Assembly (NCBI RefSeq): GCF_001641265.1
Contig: NW_020167520.1
Coordinates: 868,001 to 932,000, forward strand
Direction of reading: 5' to 3'
DNA: 64,000 bases
Origin: Pseudogymnoascus destructans
Taxonomy: Eukaryota; Ascomycota; Leotiomycetes; Thelebolales; Thelebolaceae
Both the position numbers and the translations under genes were made by a program. Below, in pieces: positions 30,875 to 40,123 of the stretch. Position 1 is the first letter of the stretch. Each line of letters opens with the position of its first letter. Under the pieces are notes generated by a model, which was not told where the DNA came from, ran no database searches, and was given only the letters and a program-made list of their open reading frames with translations.

Positions 30875-32734
30875 ACGTACATGTATAGCGAAAGCGCCAA
30901 ACAAGCGAAAGCGCCAAAATTATCTACCCTCACGACAAACATTGCGATAAATCTACCACAACATTAGAAATCAATTGAAACTACTCAGAGTCCTCTTCCT
31001 CAGAGGTGTCTATTACAATCTGACACGTGCGCGCATTGTGCCCAGTCTCACCACACTTGCCACAGCGACGGGCACGGGTTTCTTCCCTTGGCTTCCGACC
31101 ACGGCTTGCCCTTATTTCCTGCTCTACCTGCTGCACAACATCCCTCTCATCCTGTAGCTCTTGCGCCCCTTGTTGACTAAGTGATCCTCCTTGCTGTAGT
31201 CGTGTTTTCCTAGCTCTCCGGCGCTTGCTTAGTACTTCATTTGCCTGTCGTAGGTTTTGGTTCTCTCCCTTTAGCAGTGCTAATTGATGCATTATTTGCG
31301 ATGCACCCTTTGTAAACTGGTCAACAGCTGCATAGATTGAGGTTGGAGAGCTATTTTGATGGCGTGAAATCCGAGTTTTAATAAATGTAGACTGTGACAT
31401 AGCTTCAATTGGGTTGTTTGGTGTCTGAGAAACCCAAGGTTGAGCAGTACCTGGGCGGGAGCTTGGAGGCGTTGGTGTCCTTAACTTAAGATCAAGTGTA
31501 GATATCACTCTCTCAGGGTCAAATGGAAGAAGCCCTGCCCCTCGGAACCCGCCTCAAATGTTACTTTCCGTCATTGTAGTGTTAAATGCAGCGTGGAAGG
31601 CAGGAAAGAAGTCATCCTTTGTAATATGAGAAATATGAGCCTGCATCATATCTTCAATTTGCCGACCATAGGCCTGCTTTAACGGGCCGAAACAGCCAAC
31701 ATCAAGTGGCTGGAGTAGATGAGAAGAGTGAGCAGGCATACAAAGCGTAATAATGTTGTGTTCCTTGCAGTACTCCTCAAACTCATCTGAGTGGTGGCTC
31801 TCATGACCATCAAGGACTAACAAGCGATAACCACCAACACTCCGGGCCTTTGTATGCTTCTCAAAGTGCTGAATCCAATCCATGCCTCTCTCGTTTGTAG
31901 TCCAGCCATTTTCAGTAACAGAAATCACCCAATCGCTTGAAAATCCACTATTCTCATACCAAGATGTAAGGTGGTTTTTGCCTGCAACAATGATAAATGG
32001 TGGTACTGCCCAACCTTGAGAACTAACGCCTTGGATTACTGTAACCCATTCCCGATTACCAGGCTGTACCTTCTTTGCTTTTGCCCGCCCGTCTGAGCTT
32101 GTTACAACCATAGCAGTTGAGATAACGCCCATCATAAACCCAGTCTCATCAAAGTTGTAGATATCTGCTTCATCGATACCATATTTCGCAATTGTGTTAC
32201 GCACAAGCTCAAACCAGCCATTAATAACTTCTGGATCTTCGCACTTAGCCCTCTGGTAGTCGTATTTGCGCTGAAAGCGTGTCTGGAGCTCTACACGCCG
32301 CTTAACAAAGTTTGAAGCCCAACGCGACCCAACGCGTGACGCGTCGCGTGTTGCAAGTAGTCGACTTGCCATATCTTCAACAACAGACAGCCGAGGAGGA
32401 AACCCTTTGGCAGCTAGGTCGAGTATATACTGAACAAGGACGGACTCCTCTAGGTTAGTTAATTTCCGTGAGTTGGCTTGGATATCGCGTCGTGAAGGTA
32501 CACCTTCTAGACGACGACCTAGCTTGCGGTGGTCCACAGAATAGATCCTAGCAGCAACTCGAAGGCGTAACTTTGGGTCGCTTTGCATAGCCTGGATAGC
32601 TAGCACTAATTGGCTTTCATCGTTTTTATGGGGCATGTTTTGTTGTTGAGGAATTTAACATTTAGTTGGGGGGTTTGGTCACCGCATCATTTTGGCGCTT
32701 TCGCTTGTTTGGCGCTTTCGCTATACATGTACGT
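30875..32734 (-). mobile_element. pogo/Fot1-like DNA transposon, copy A (1860 bp)
   Basis: TA duplications flank 45-bp terminal inverted repeats that begin ACGTACATGTATAGCG and contain GCGAAAGCGCCAAA twice in tandem. Copies B (45319-47178) and C (51033-52893) have the same ends and length (C is one base longer). Confidence 0.95.
30981..32636 (-). pseudogene. pogo transposase, copy A, with one in-frame TGA
   Basis: DDE transposase of the Tc1/mariner superfamily. The ATG is at 32636. An N-terminal helix-turn-helix/CENPB-type part (LRLRVAARIYSVDHRKLGRR and following) covers about residues 15-130. The DDE core has the first Asp in NFDETGF, the second in LVLDGHESHHSDEF and the third in LLQPLDVGCFGPLKQ. 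After residue 360 a single TGA (31554-31556) occurs, and the same frame continues as GGFRGAGLLPFDPERV for 175 more residues to 30981. It ends in a coiled-coil-like stretch and the CCHC knuckle CGKCGETGHNARTC plus an acidic tail. The continuation matches what other pogo proteins carry at this point, so the TGA lies inside the original gene (a former CGA is likely). Confidence 0.9.
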
Positions 32735-32883
32735 TATACACTAACTATATACAGTAATTCAAATCTGGCCACAGAAATCTGTCCAGCCGTAACCAGCTTT
32801 TGGCGCTCAATTGCCAAAAATGGATGATTCTTCGTCGTTTAGAACAGGGGGTGGTAGGGGGGTGGCAGGGTTAAATCACTGGC

Positions 32884-33011
32884 GGCTTGGCACCTTCCTT
32901 TTCAGGCATTGGTCAAGCTGATGGTCAGGTTGCTAAAATCCTCTACTAGAGGGTTTTAGCAGCCAGGCTGAACAGTTGCTGACCAAGGCCTGAAGAAGAA
33001 GGTGCCAAGCC
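32884..33011. repeat. 128-bp near-perfect palindrome (foldback element)
   Basis: Left arm GGCTTGGCACCTTC... is mirrored by ...GAAGGTGCCAAGCC, and the centre is CTCTACTAGAGG. The arms pair over almost all their length with a few mismatches. A fragment of the same sequence occurs beside the HET pseudogene near 1220, so it is repeated in this genome. Confidence 0.75.
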
Positions 33012-33302
33012 ACAGGCGTAGTATATAGCCTAGGCTCAGTTGGTTGTAGCACTCATAGACCCTATCCGTGACAACTACAGATTAGATCCGGATATGATCC
33101 GCCGAACACTGGACTTTAATCCCATGTCATCTTATTGAAGACAGTCGGACTGGCCATGTTCGGACTGGCCTGCTAAGCGGACAACTGTATATTACAAGAA
33201 ATAGCCTCACCTTCCTTCCTTCTCCTTCTTCTTCTCTCTTTAGATTCAATCTAGCTTATTATTCTCCGGACTGGCTTCTTGACCTCCGTGACCATCGTAA
33301 CA
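33012..33302. other. Remnants: hAT-like end and an LTR-like 3' end
   Basis: GATCCGCCGAACACTG ends at 33111 and resembles the hAT end at 5411-5425. Further on, a pyrimidine tract and ...CGTAACA at 33302 resemble the end of an LTR whose start I could not find. Confidence 0.35.
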
Positions 33303-33807
33303 ATTGGCTAGGAACCCAAGAGATGGTTCTATGGGATTCTCTTACATTCACTACATGATTAGCAAGCTAGTTGTGGGTCGCACTTGATTTCTAATACAGT
33401 TACCAAGCCTGGTTAGTCATGGAAAGTCTTGGAAAATGAGAGAACTACACTCCTTTAGCATAAATGGGATTGCCCTTTCCTTAAGAAAGGGCAAGCAGAC
33501 AATACAGTAAATCAACTAGCACATACTTACTACGTCTTTTCCAAGCTTCCAAGCATTGATCTTGTTATTCTTTGTTTCTGAAAAGTCAGTGAGGTGCTAA
33601 CCTCTGACTTACCCCTGAGTTCTCAGACTCAACATTTGTTACAACTTGTCTAAACCACTTCACTACATCATACACCTGATTGCTGCGTTGTGGAATAGTC
33701 TAAGCTACGACCCTTTGGCTCTGTTTCCTAAGACAGTGTGTTGTCTGAGTAAAATCATCCCTTCCTTGGGTGGCTAGATTCTCACATCTGGTGCACCCAC
33801 CATTACA
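33303..33807 (+). repeat. Truncated LTR of the 19433-26160 family
   Basis: About 500 bp of the LTR's right part (GGCTAGGAACCCAAGAGATGG ... GGTGCACCCACCATTACA), oriented oppositely to the nested element's copies on this strand. The left part is missing. Confidence 0.85.
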
Positions 33808-34133
33808 CTCCTGGAGTTGGCCGGCTACTACTACCTCTTCAGTGCCGGTAAGCCAATTACTGTAGCTCTGCTTTGAGGGGCTACTAAAGCCTTCTGGAAC
33901 CCGCTGTTTCCAGTGCTGTAGCCCCTCTTCTACCCCCTCAAAGTCGTGGGTTTAGGTGTAGAAACTCGGATTGGTAGAGTAGGTATAGGTGTAGGTGTAG
34001 GCTCTATAGTAGGCTGCGAGTACGTACGTAGTTTTGCAAGAGCTACAGAACAGCTAACCAGCCAAATACCAGCTTTCTGAAAAGCGGATATTATAGTAGA
34101 CTCCTTAAAAGTCTGCTCCCGCATGCGAGTGAG

Positions 34134-34512
34134 TGTAACGCTGACTTCTAATTTCTTGCGTAAGGTTGACTTGATAGAGGAGGCAGGGGATTAGACACAA
34201 AGGCTTTCCAAGTAACACGTTACAGTATTGTAAAGAATACTATATTGAGTCGAGCACGAAGCTCCTATCTAAGGAAATACTACCTACTTATATAGTGGCG
34301 TCATGCCTCATGGGTAATCTGGATAGTTGGCAGATAGCTAGATAGTCAGGATAGTTCATGGATAGCTCAACTATCCAATATCCACTAGTTTCTGCAACTA
34401 TCCATTAGCCCCGTCACATGGCAGCCTACCCTGCTTGCCCCCTGTGACTCACACGTCACGTTACTAGGTCCTGGTCCTGTAACCATGACGTCACATTACC
34501 ATAGCCGTAACA
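34134..34512 (-). repeat. Solo LTR, mosaic family C (379 bp)
   Basis: TG...CA ends and a perfect duplication GTGAG (34129-34133 and 34513-34517). Its first half (TGTAACGCTGACTTC... to ...TATATAGTGGCGTC) is clearly related to the LTRs at 1986, 16784 and 30041. Its second half, from about 34315, is unrelated and rich in GGATAGTT/AACTATCC inverted pairs. Confidence 0.9.
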
Positions 34513-34793
34513 GTGAGATCCCGCATAAAGGACTGGAGGTCATAGGTAATATCCATATGCCTTAATAGCTGCAAGCACAGCTTCTCGGTGCCAGTGCTTA
34601 TAAGGCCTGAATATCCCAACGTCTAATGGCTGTAAAACATGTGTAAGATGTGATGGGAAGGTATATATGATAATGTTGTGTTCTTCAGCTGCAATGATAA
34701 AATCATCGCTTGTATGGCTAACGTGAGAGTCAAGCAGTAGAACCTTCGGCTCTCCATTATCATATTGAGCTGTATGCTGTGCAAAGTGCTGTA

Positions 34794-35243
34794 TGTTACA
34801 GCTAAGTGCTAGTGCTATGGCTAGCGCTTACAGCTGCAACCTCACGTGATGGATAACATTGGATATCATGGATATTATGTTATCCATGTTATCCACGGCA
34901 ATCCACGGAATGTCATGTGATGGATAACATTGGATATCTTGGATATTATGTTATCCATGTTATCCACGGGGATCCACGGAATATCAGGTGATGGATAACA
35001 TTGGATATCATGGATATTATGTTATCCATGTTATCCACAGATATCCCTTTAGCACGACGCCACTATATAAGTAGATAGTATTTCCTTAGATAGGAGCTTC
35101 GTGCTCAACTCAATATAGTATTCTTTACAATACTGTAACGTGTTACTTGGAAAGCCTTTGTGTCTAATCCCCTGCCTCCTCTATCAAGTCAACCTTACGC
35201 AAGAAACCTCTGTGTCTTCTATCGTTTAGAAGTCAGCATTACA
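34794..35243 (+). repeat. Solo LTR, mosaic family B (450 bp) with 71-bp tandem repeats
   Basis: TG...CA ends and a perfect duplication CTGTA (34789-34793 and 35244-35248). Nearly three tandem units of 71 bp (starting 34846, 34917 and 34988) are each built from palindrome-rich GATGGATAACATTGG / TATGTTATCCATG motifs. From about 35052 on it is the same shared half, with ACGCCACTATATAAGTAG. Confidence 0.92.
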
Positions 35244-36155
35244 CTGTAGCCACCGGAGAGCAAGCTGGCTGTTAGTAAATCCAGAGTCGGAGAGCAAGAA
35301 GAGCTCTGTGCCTTCAAGGTTGGTGTGGTACCAAGAATCCATATGAATTTTGCCTGGAATAATAAGTACAGGTGGTATGACTTTTCCAACAGCAGACACA
35401 GCCTCAAGGATAGTAATAGACGTACGATTTTCAGGGCTTGGGGTGTAGAGTTCTTTTGCTACTAGCAGTACAATTACCCGCTCACCACCTGGGATTCTTA
35501 CCCGGAAGCCAGTTTCATCCATATTCCAAATTGACTCTGGCTGTATACTACGCTGTAGTACAAACTCAAGGTAGTCGCGAAACCAATTAGTAACAGTAGG
35601 CTCGTCTTGAGCCTTCGTACGCTGCTGCACAATTGGCTTTGTAGTAATAAAGTGGTATTCTTGAAGCTCATTTTTAATAAATTTTGTAAGCCAACTCTGT
35701 GATGGCGGGGGCTGTGGGCTCCGGAGTTGCAGACTGCGGCAAATATCATATTCCTAGTAGCTCCAAGCCCTAGGTAATACTGCTCAAGTATCCATTTCTT
35801 AAGAGCCTCAATTTGCGCAGTAGATAGCAGCTTATTCTTACCCCCGTGTTGGGGTAGCTGCTGTTGCTGAGCTTGCTGCTGCCGTCGAGCTGCTCGGGCA
35901 ATACTCGACCATATTGACGATCGTGCGACCTTGAAAAGTCAACTGGCAGTGGTCGCAGATTCTGAGGGGTTCTCTGCTAGCCATTTACAGGCATTTGATA
36001 GTGAAGTCTCTTCCATTAAATAAATTGGATTGAATTACTATATAAAATACTACGTGTGGCTATGGTAAAGGTCAGAGTAGCGGTGAACATATGCAGGTTG
36101 TGAGTTGGCGCAACTTGCTTCCTCTCGCGTAAAGTGGCGCATGTTGCTTAACATA

Positions 36156-38059
36156 AGTCGTGGTGTAACTGGGGAATGGTGTAAACGGGATAGTGGGGGA
36201 AGACCGACCACGAAGAAAGCGAAAAGTAGAGTATTATTACTTTAGTATTCAACTATAATGCAGTCATATACTTCTTCTGGGTTCTCATCCTCCTCGACAT
36301 TCTTGGTTTGGTCAGGTACAGTGGTATTTATCGCTGACTCTTGCCTTTGGTAGTCGCTTTCTGGGTGGCCTCCTCGGCCTCAATGACTTGGGAGCATAAT
36401 TCCTCTGTAGTTATGTGGAATTGGCCCTTTAAAATTGCGCGTTTCCCTTTGCTCTGTGCTCTCCGTGTTTGTATTATCGATCGTAGGTTATCTGCCTCGG
36501 GTTGGTGTAAGAAGTTGCATGTATTAAGTCGCTCAGTCTCATCAGCCAACCAACGGATATATCGAGTAGTGCGTGTGTTTAGGACTGTACGCATCTCTAA
36601 GGCCACAACCAGGACAGTGTTCGCTTTGCGCAATGTAGAACAGTCGGGTGGACTACAGTTCTGAAAGACAGTGTCAAAAATATCGTACTCAGTTGGTGTT
36701 TTTGGTCGATCATCTGTCACATCTGTCTGTTGGAGCGTCACCATCCGGATCACCCGTTGAGGTTGGAAAGGTTGTAGACCAGCACCCCTCCACGCAGATG
36801 TAATATTATGAGTAGATAGCGCAATTGCTCTCGCTTTGATGTATGCAGATAACCATTCTGCTTTTTGTATGCGTGTAAGTTGCGCTTCATTCAAATGTGA
36901 GAGCGCACTTGTGAGATATTTTTTCAATGGTCCGAAGACTGCAACATCGAGTGGTTGCAACACATGCGAAGTGTGCGGTGGGAGGACAAGGATAGATATT
37001 CGATTTTGCATACAATGGAATATAAAGCCTCCACTTATATGACTGTCGTGGCCATCGCATATGAGTAACTGTTGTTGTTGTGCTCCATTAGATGTCACTT
37101 TCGCATGCGTTGCTAGTTCAACACGCGTTTTAACCACTCGATGCCATGTAAGTTGCTTGTCCAACCCTTTGTATTAGCAGAGAAGTGCCATTTATCGATA
37201 ACCTCAGGAGGGATCCAGTTTTGTAAGACGTTCCGACCCTTGAATATAATAAGAGGGTTATTGGTCGTTCCATCCATACAGATGCATTCAACAGCAGACA
37301 CCCATTCCTGCCGGCCTTGGTGTGCCTGGTGACGTGTACGGAGTGTAGAATCAACGATGATCCGAGTACACTCCATAGTTCCAATCGAAAATCCAGTTTC
37401 ATTCATGTTATACACGTTGTGTTCTTGTATTCCTAGACGCGCCACAAGGTCGTACGCATCAAACCACCCCGTTAACACATCTTTTGTACTCCACTCATTC
37501 TTTGTGCTTCGACCCGTCTGCCTAGTTGGATTTGTAAATGCGGATGTCATTTTATAAACCGTGGGACCCAGTCTTGTCCAAGGGGAAAGTTTGGAATCTC
37601 TTCGTGATGCATGTGTTGGGCATGTTGACTGTTAGGGTGCGACAGTTCGAAAACGCGGCATCGGTTGACACGGATTTCGTCAGCAATATCCCGCAATATA
37701 CGGTGACTAGGAGCATATCCACTAATTGTTAGCACCTTAATCCACTTTAAAAGTGTCTGCTCTTGCGCTGGCGATAGCAGTTGTTGTTGTTGTCGAGCTT
37801 CTCTCCGTAACAGTTTCCCATTAACACGTTGAAGGACTGTGTCTGGCCGAAGGTGTAAAGCCTTTGCAGCACCGTACGAAGATTTGTATAATCCTGATTT
37901 AACTCCAGCAACAGCTTGTGCCAATAAAACTTCTAGTTCTTCGGCTTTCTGACTACGCTTTCGCACCATGTTGGGGGTTTACATTGGTTTGGTGATACTC
38001 TTGATGCTCAATATTCCCCACTATCCCGTTTACGCCATTCTCCCGGTTACGCCACAACT
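36156..38059 (-). mobile_element. pogo/Fot1-like DNA transposon, family D (1904 bp)
   Basis: TA duplications at 36154-36155 and 38060-38061. Inverted ends begin AGT(C/T)GTGG(T/C)GTAAC, with TGGYGTAA-like units twice in tandem. It inserted into the outer flank of the pogo pseudogene at 33808-36017. The transposase inside is broken. Confidence 0.9.
36328..37969 (-). pseudogene. Transposase of pogo family D, broken
   Basis: The ATG at 37969 (MVRKRSQKAEELEVLL) opens an N-terminal DNA-binding part to 37547, where a TGA (probably a former CGA) follows RFIK. The frame then changes near 37525 and again near 37120. The DDE residues are visible in YNMNETGFSIG (note Asn for the usual Asp), LLICDGHDSHISGGF and SHVLQPLDVAVFGPLKK. 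The C-terminal part (EYDIFDTVF to TTKGKSQR) is open. The Asn in place of the first catalytic Asp would itself inactivate the enzyme. Confidence 0.88.
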
Positions 38060-38061
38060 TA

Positions 38062-38465
38062 CGTTGCTCCAACCTTGAGCGAAGCGAAAAGTTTGGTCAC
38101 GACGATTATCAAACAACAAGCGAACCTACGACATGTGAATAAACCCCTAAAACAACAATGAAGCTATATTCATTATTATGATTTTCATACTTGCCGCGAG
38201 GGATGAATTTAACGCTTCATCTACAACCTTTTCTAATTATTTGTAGACGGATATGAAGCTCGACAGTTTTAGCCACGCTTCTTTTCAGAATAACGGAGAC
38301 TTGAACTTCGAGTGCATTGCCGAATTTAACAATAAATCCGTAATTCTGTTCTCTATTTACCAATCTACAAATGAAATAGAATTATAGTATTGATGCTTCG
38401 ATTATATGCTTTCAGGGCTTCTTCAAGCCCAAGTAAACAAAGCGCCATCCTCATCGCTTCCCTCC
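38062..38465. other. Intergenic
   Basis: About 400 bp without a recognised feature, between pogo family D and the oxygenase-like gene. Confidence 0.5.
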
Positions 38466-39614
38466 TCACCAAAACGCAATAACCCTCACCTCGATGCTCT
38501 CCCTCGCTCCCTCCCCACACACGTCCCCAATATCCGGACTCCCATGCCACGGCGCTTCCGCCTCTTCCTCACCCCGACACAACGCCGCACTATCAAAAAA
38601 CTTGACAAGAAGCACCTCCTCCCTCGTCTGCTTCGACACATAATACCACTTCAGTTTCCCCGCATCAACTTCACGTCCCACCCCCACCTCTTCCCCCTGC
38701 ACACCCAACAGCGCCACCTCCCGCAAAAAATCCCCTCCCAACTCCGCATTCCCCGGAACCCGGAGGTCATAAGGATACTCTACCAGCTCCCCCGTATCCT
38801 GCCGCCGCGGTGCAACACACAACGGATCCCGCTGCACAGTTCCCAGCGGCCGCCAAACGCTATACGCTGCATACCGCGGCCCCAATTCGCCGCGGTTATA
38901 CCGCTCCGCGATCACGGTATTGGCCTCGGCGCTGGTAGCTGGGAATGGCAAGTCAGCACAAATCCCGTCTTCAGCACCGATGACCCCGCTCTCGCGCGCC
39001 TGTTGCTCAATATCCCGCCGGTAAAAGCGGATGCACTGACGCGCGCTGATGTGCGTGTTGTCGAGATGCGGGAGGCGGGCAGGACCAACTCCGGCGCCGG
39101 CGGGGATATGCTTCGGGACGTTGGTAGTGTTGTCATGGTGGTTTACAGTGCCCCGGAAGTTAGCGTCAGCCCGATTGTTTGATCCAGCGCGGCGGGCGGA
39201 GTTAGGCGGGTTCGGACCGGTGATGCCGCGGGGCCGGCTTTTGCGGACGAAGCTGTGGGTTATGAAGATGTGTTTTGCGCCGGTGGTTTTGGTCAGGAGC
39301 TCGCGGATCTCGGGGTAGTATGTTTCATGGAGGAGGGGCTCGTCGTCTATGCTTAGATGGGCGTTGGAGGGGTCGAAGAGCGCGGACTTGTGGTTTAGGA
39401 CCCCGAAGCCGTGGCTCTTTAGTAGATCGGCGGGGTTATACCCTGGGGCTGCAATTTCGGGGCGGATGTCAATCAGTGGGAATGATTTGTTGACGAATTT
39501 CCTGAATATTGGTGTTGTGAGGTATGGTCTCTGCCAAGCGTCCGCGTCGTCAACCCCCGCATCGATGACGAAGAGGGGGAATTTGCCGTGGATTTGTGCG
39601 CCTAAGGAGCCCAT
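38466..39614 (-). CDS. AsaB/CmcJ-like oxygenase-family protein, 382 aa
   Basis: Members of this fungal family, related to the cephamycin 7-alpha-methoxylase subunit CmcJ and Aspergillus AsaB, are found in secondary-metabolite pathways as presumed hydroxylases or methyl/methoxy-transfer partners. The ATG at 39614 (MGSLGAQIHGKF) was chosen because the open frame upstream has no family sequence. Typical stretches are HDNTTN near residue 163, LDNTHIS near 186, YSVWRPLGTVQRDPL near 256-270, WYYVSKQTREEVLLVKFFDS near 325, and the terminal RESIEVRVIAFW. No intron is needed. It neighbours an acyltransferase gene on the same strand, about 0.5 kb away. Base composition is GC-rich, unlike the flanking transposons. 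Exact substrate unknown. Confidence 0.85.
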   Translation of the reverse strand: MGSLGAQIHGKFPLFVIDAGVDDADAWQRPYLTTPIFRKFVNKSFPLIDIRPEIAAPGYNPADLLKSHGFGVLNHKSALFDPSNAHLSIDDEPLLHETYYPEIRELLTKTTGAKHIFITHSFVRKSRPRGITGPNPPNSARRAGSNNRADANFRGTVNHHDNTTNVPKHIPAGAGVGPARLPHLDNTHISARQCIRFYRRDIEQQARESGVIGAEDGICADLPFPATSAEANTVIAERYNRGELGPRYAAYSVWRPLGTVQRDPLCVAPRRQDTGELVEYPYDLRVPGNAELGGDFLREVALLGVQGEEVGVGREVDAGKLKWYYVSKQTREEVLLVKFFDSAALCRGEEEAEAPWHGSPDIGDVCGEGARESIEVRVIAFW

Positions 39615-40123
39615 GGCTGAGAAGTATATACTGATAAATAGAAGGGAAATATAGAAGGAAAGGAAAGTTGGTCTAAAGATATAAGAGATGGAGGGTATTA
39701 TGAAGGAAACATCGCAGCTGTAGCCTTGCGTCGTCTGTTTGATATCACAGTGAGCGCCAAGCACGGCGGTGGGGGCTGAGGTGGCTGAGGGATGGATCAA
39801 ATGAAATATGAGTACTCCGTATTAGCCCACAACATCGTCACTTGAAGGTCAGCAGTTTGTTCACTTGGATTCAGAATCATCTCGAAGATTGAGTTTTGGT
39901 TTGGTTTTAAATTATTTCGCCGTTCTAGATGCAAGTATTGCGACGTCTATCTGGTCGGAAAAGGCGGTAGAACGCCCCGACGATTTATTTTAAGACAAAT
40001 CTCGCCCTACCACCCCAATTATCTGTATGGAATGGGTCTTTTGGGTTTGAAAGGGGTTTTCTGCCGAAAGGTACGTATCAGTCTCCTGGGTTTGCCGTCC
40101 GTATAGACTTTTCATGGTATACT
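39615..40123. other. Intergenic between the two island genes
   Basis: No gene. Contains the presumed promoter of the AsaB-like gene (right side) and the terminator region of the acyltransferase gene. Confidence 0.5.

Larger units (their letters stand above)
33808..36017 (-). pseudogene. pogo/Fot1-like transposase gene with two solo LTR insertions
   Basis: The ATG at 36017 begins MEETSLSNACKWLAENPSES, a pogo-type N-terminal helix-turn-helix. A TGA follows 26 codons later (35939-35941 region) and the frame changes near 35720. The DDE part is readable: WNMDETGFRV near 35530, then after removal of the LTR at 34794-35243 VLLLDSHVSHTSDDF near 34730 and THVLQPLDVGIF near 34640. After removal of the LTR at 34134-34512 comes KESTIISAFQKAGIW near 34090, and it ends near 33810. 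Both insertions have perfect duplications, so the original order can be read without guesswork. It is dead, and its own terminal repeats are not fully defined; GCAA(C/G)(A/T)TGCGCCA occurs twice at 36090-36145 on the outer side. Confidence 0.85.

Noticed and set aside
34134..35243. A single DNA transposon with 200-bp inverted ends (the two related LTRs face each other)
   Set aside because: Each LTR has its own perfect 5-bp target duplication and the pogo reading frame continues between and around them, so they are two independent solo LTRs in opposite orientation.
38406..39182. Plus-strand frame of 258 codons opposite the AsaB-like gene
   Set aside because: Antisense shadow; the minus strand has clear family motifs.
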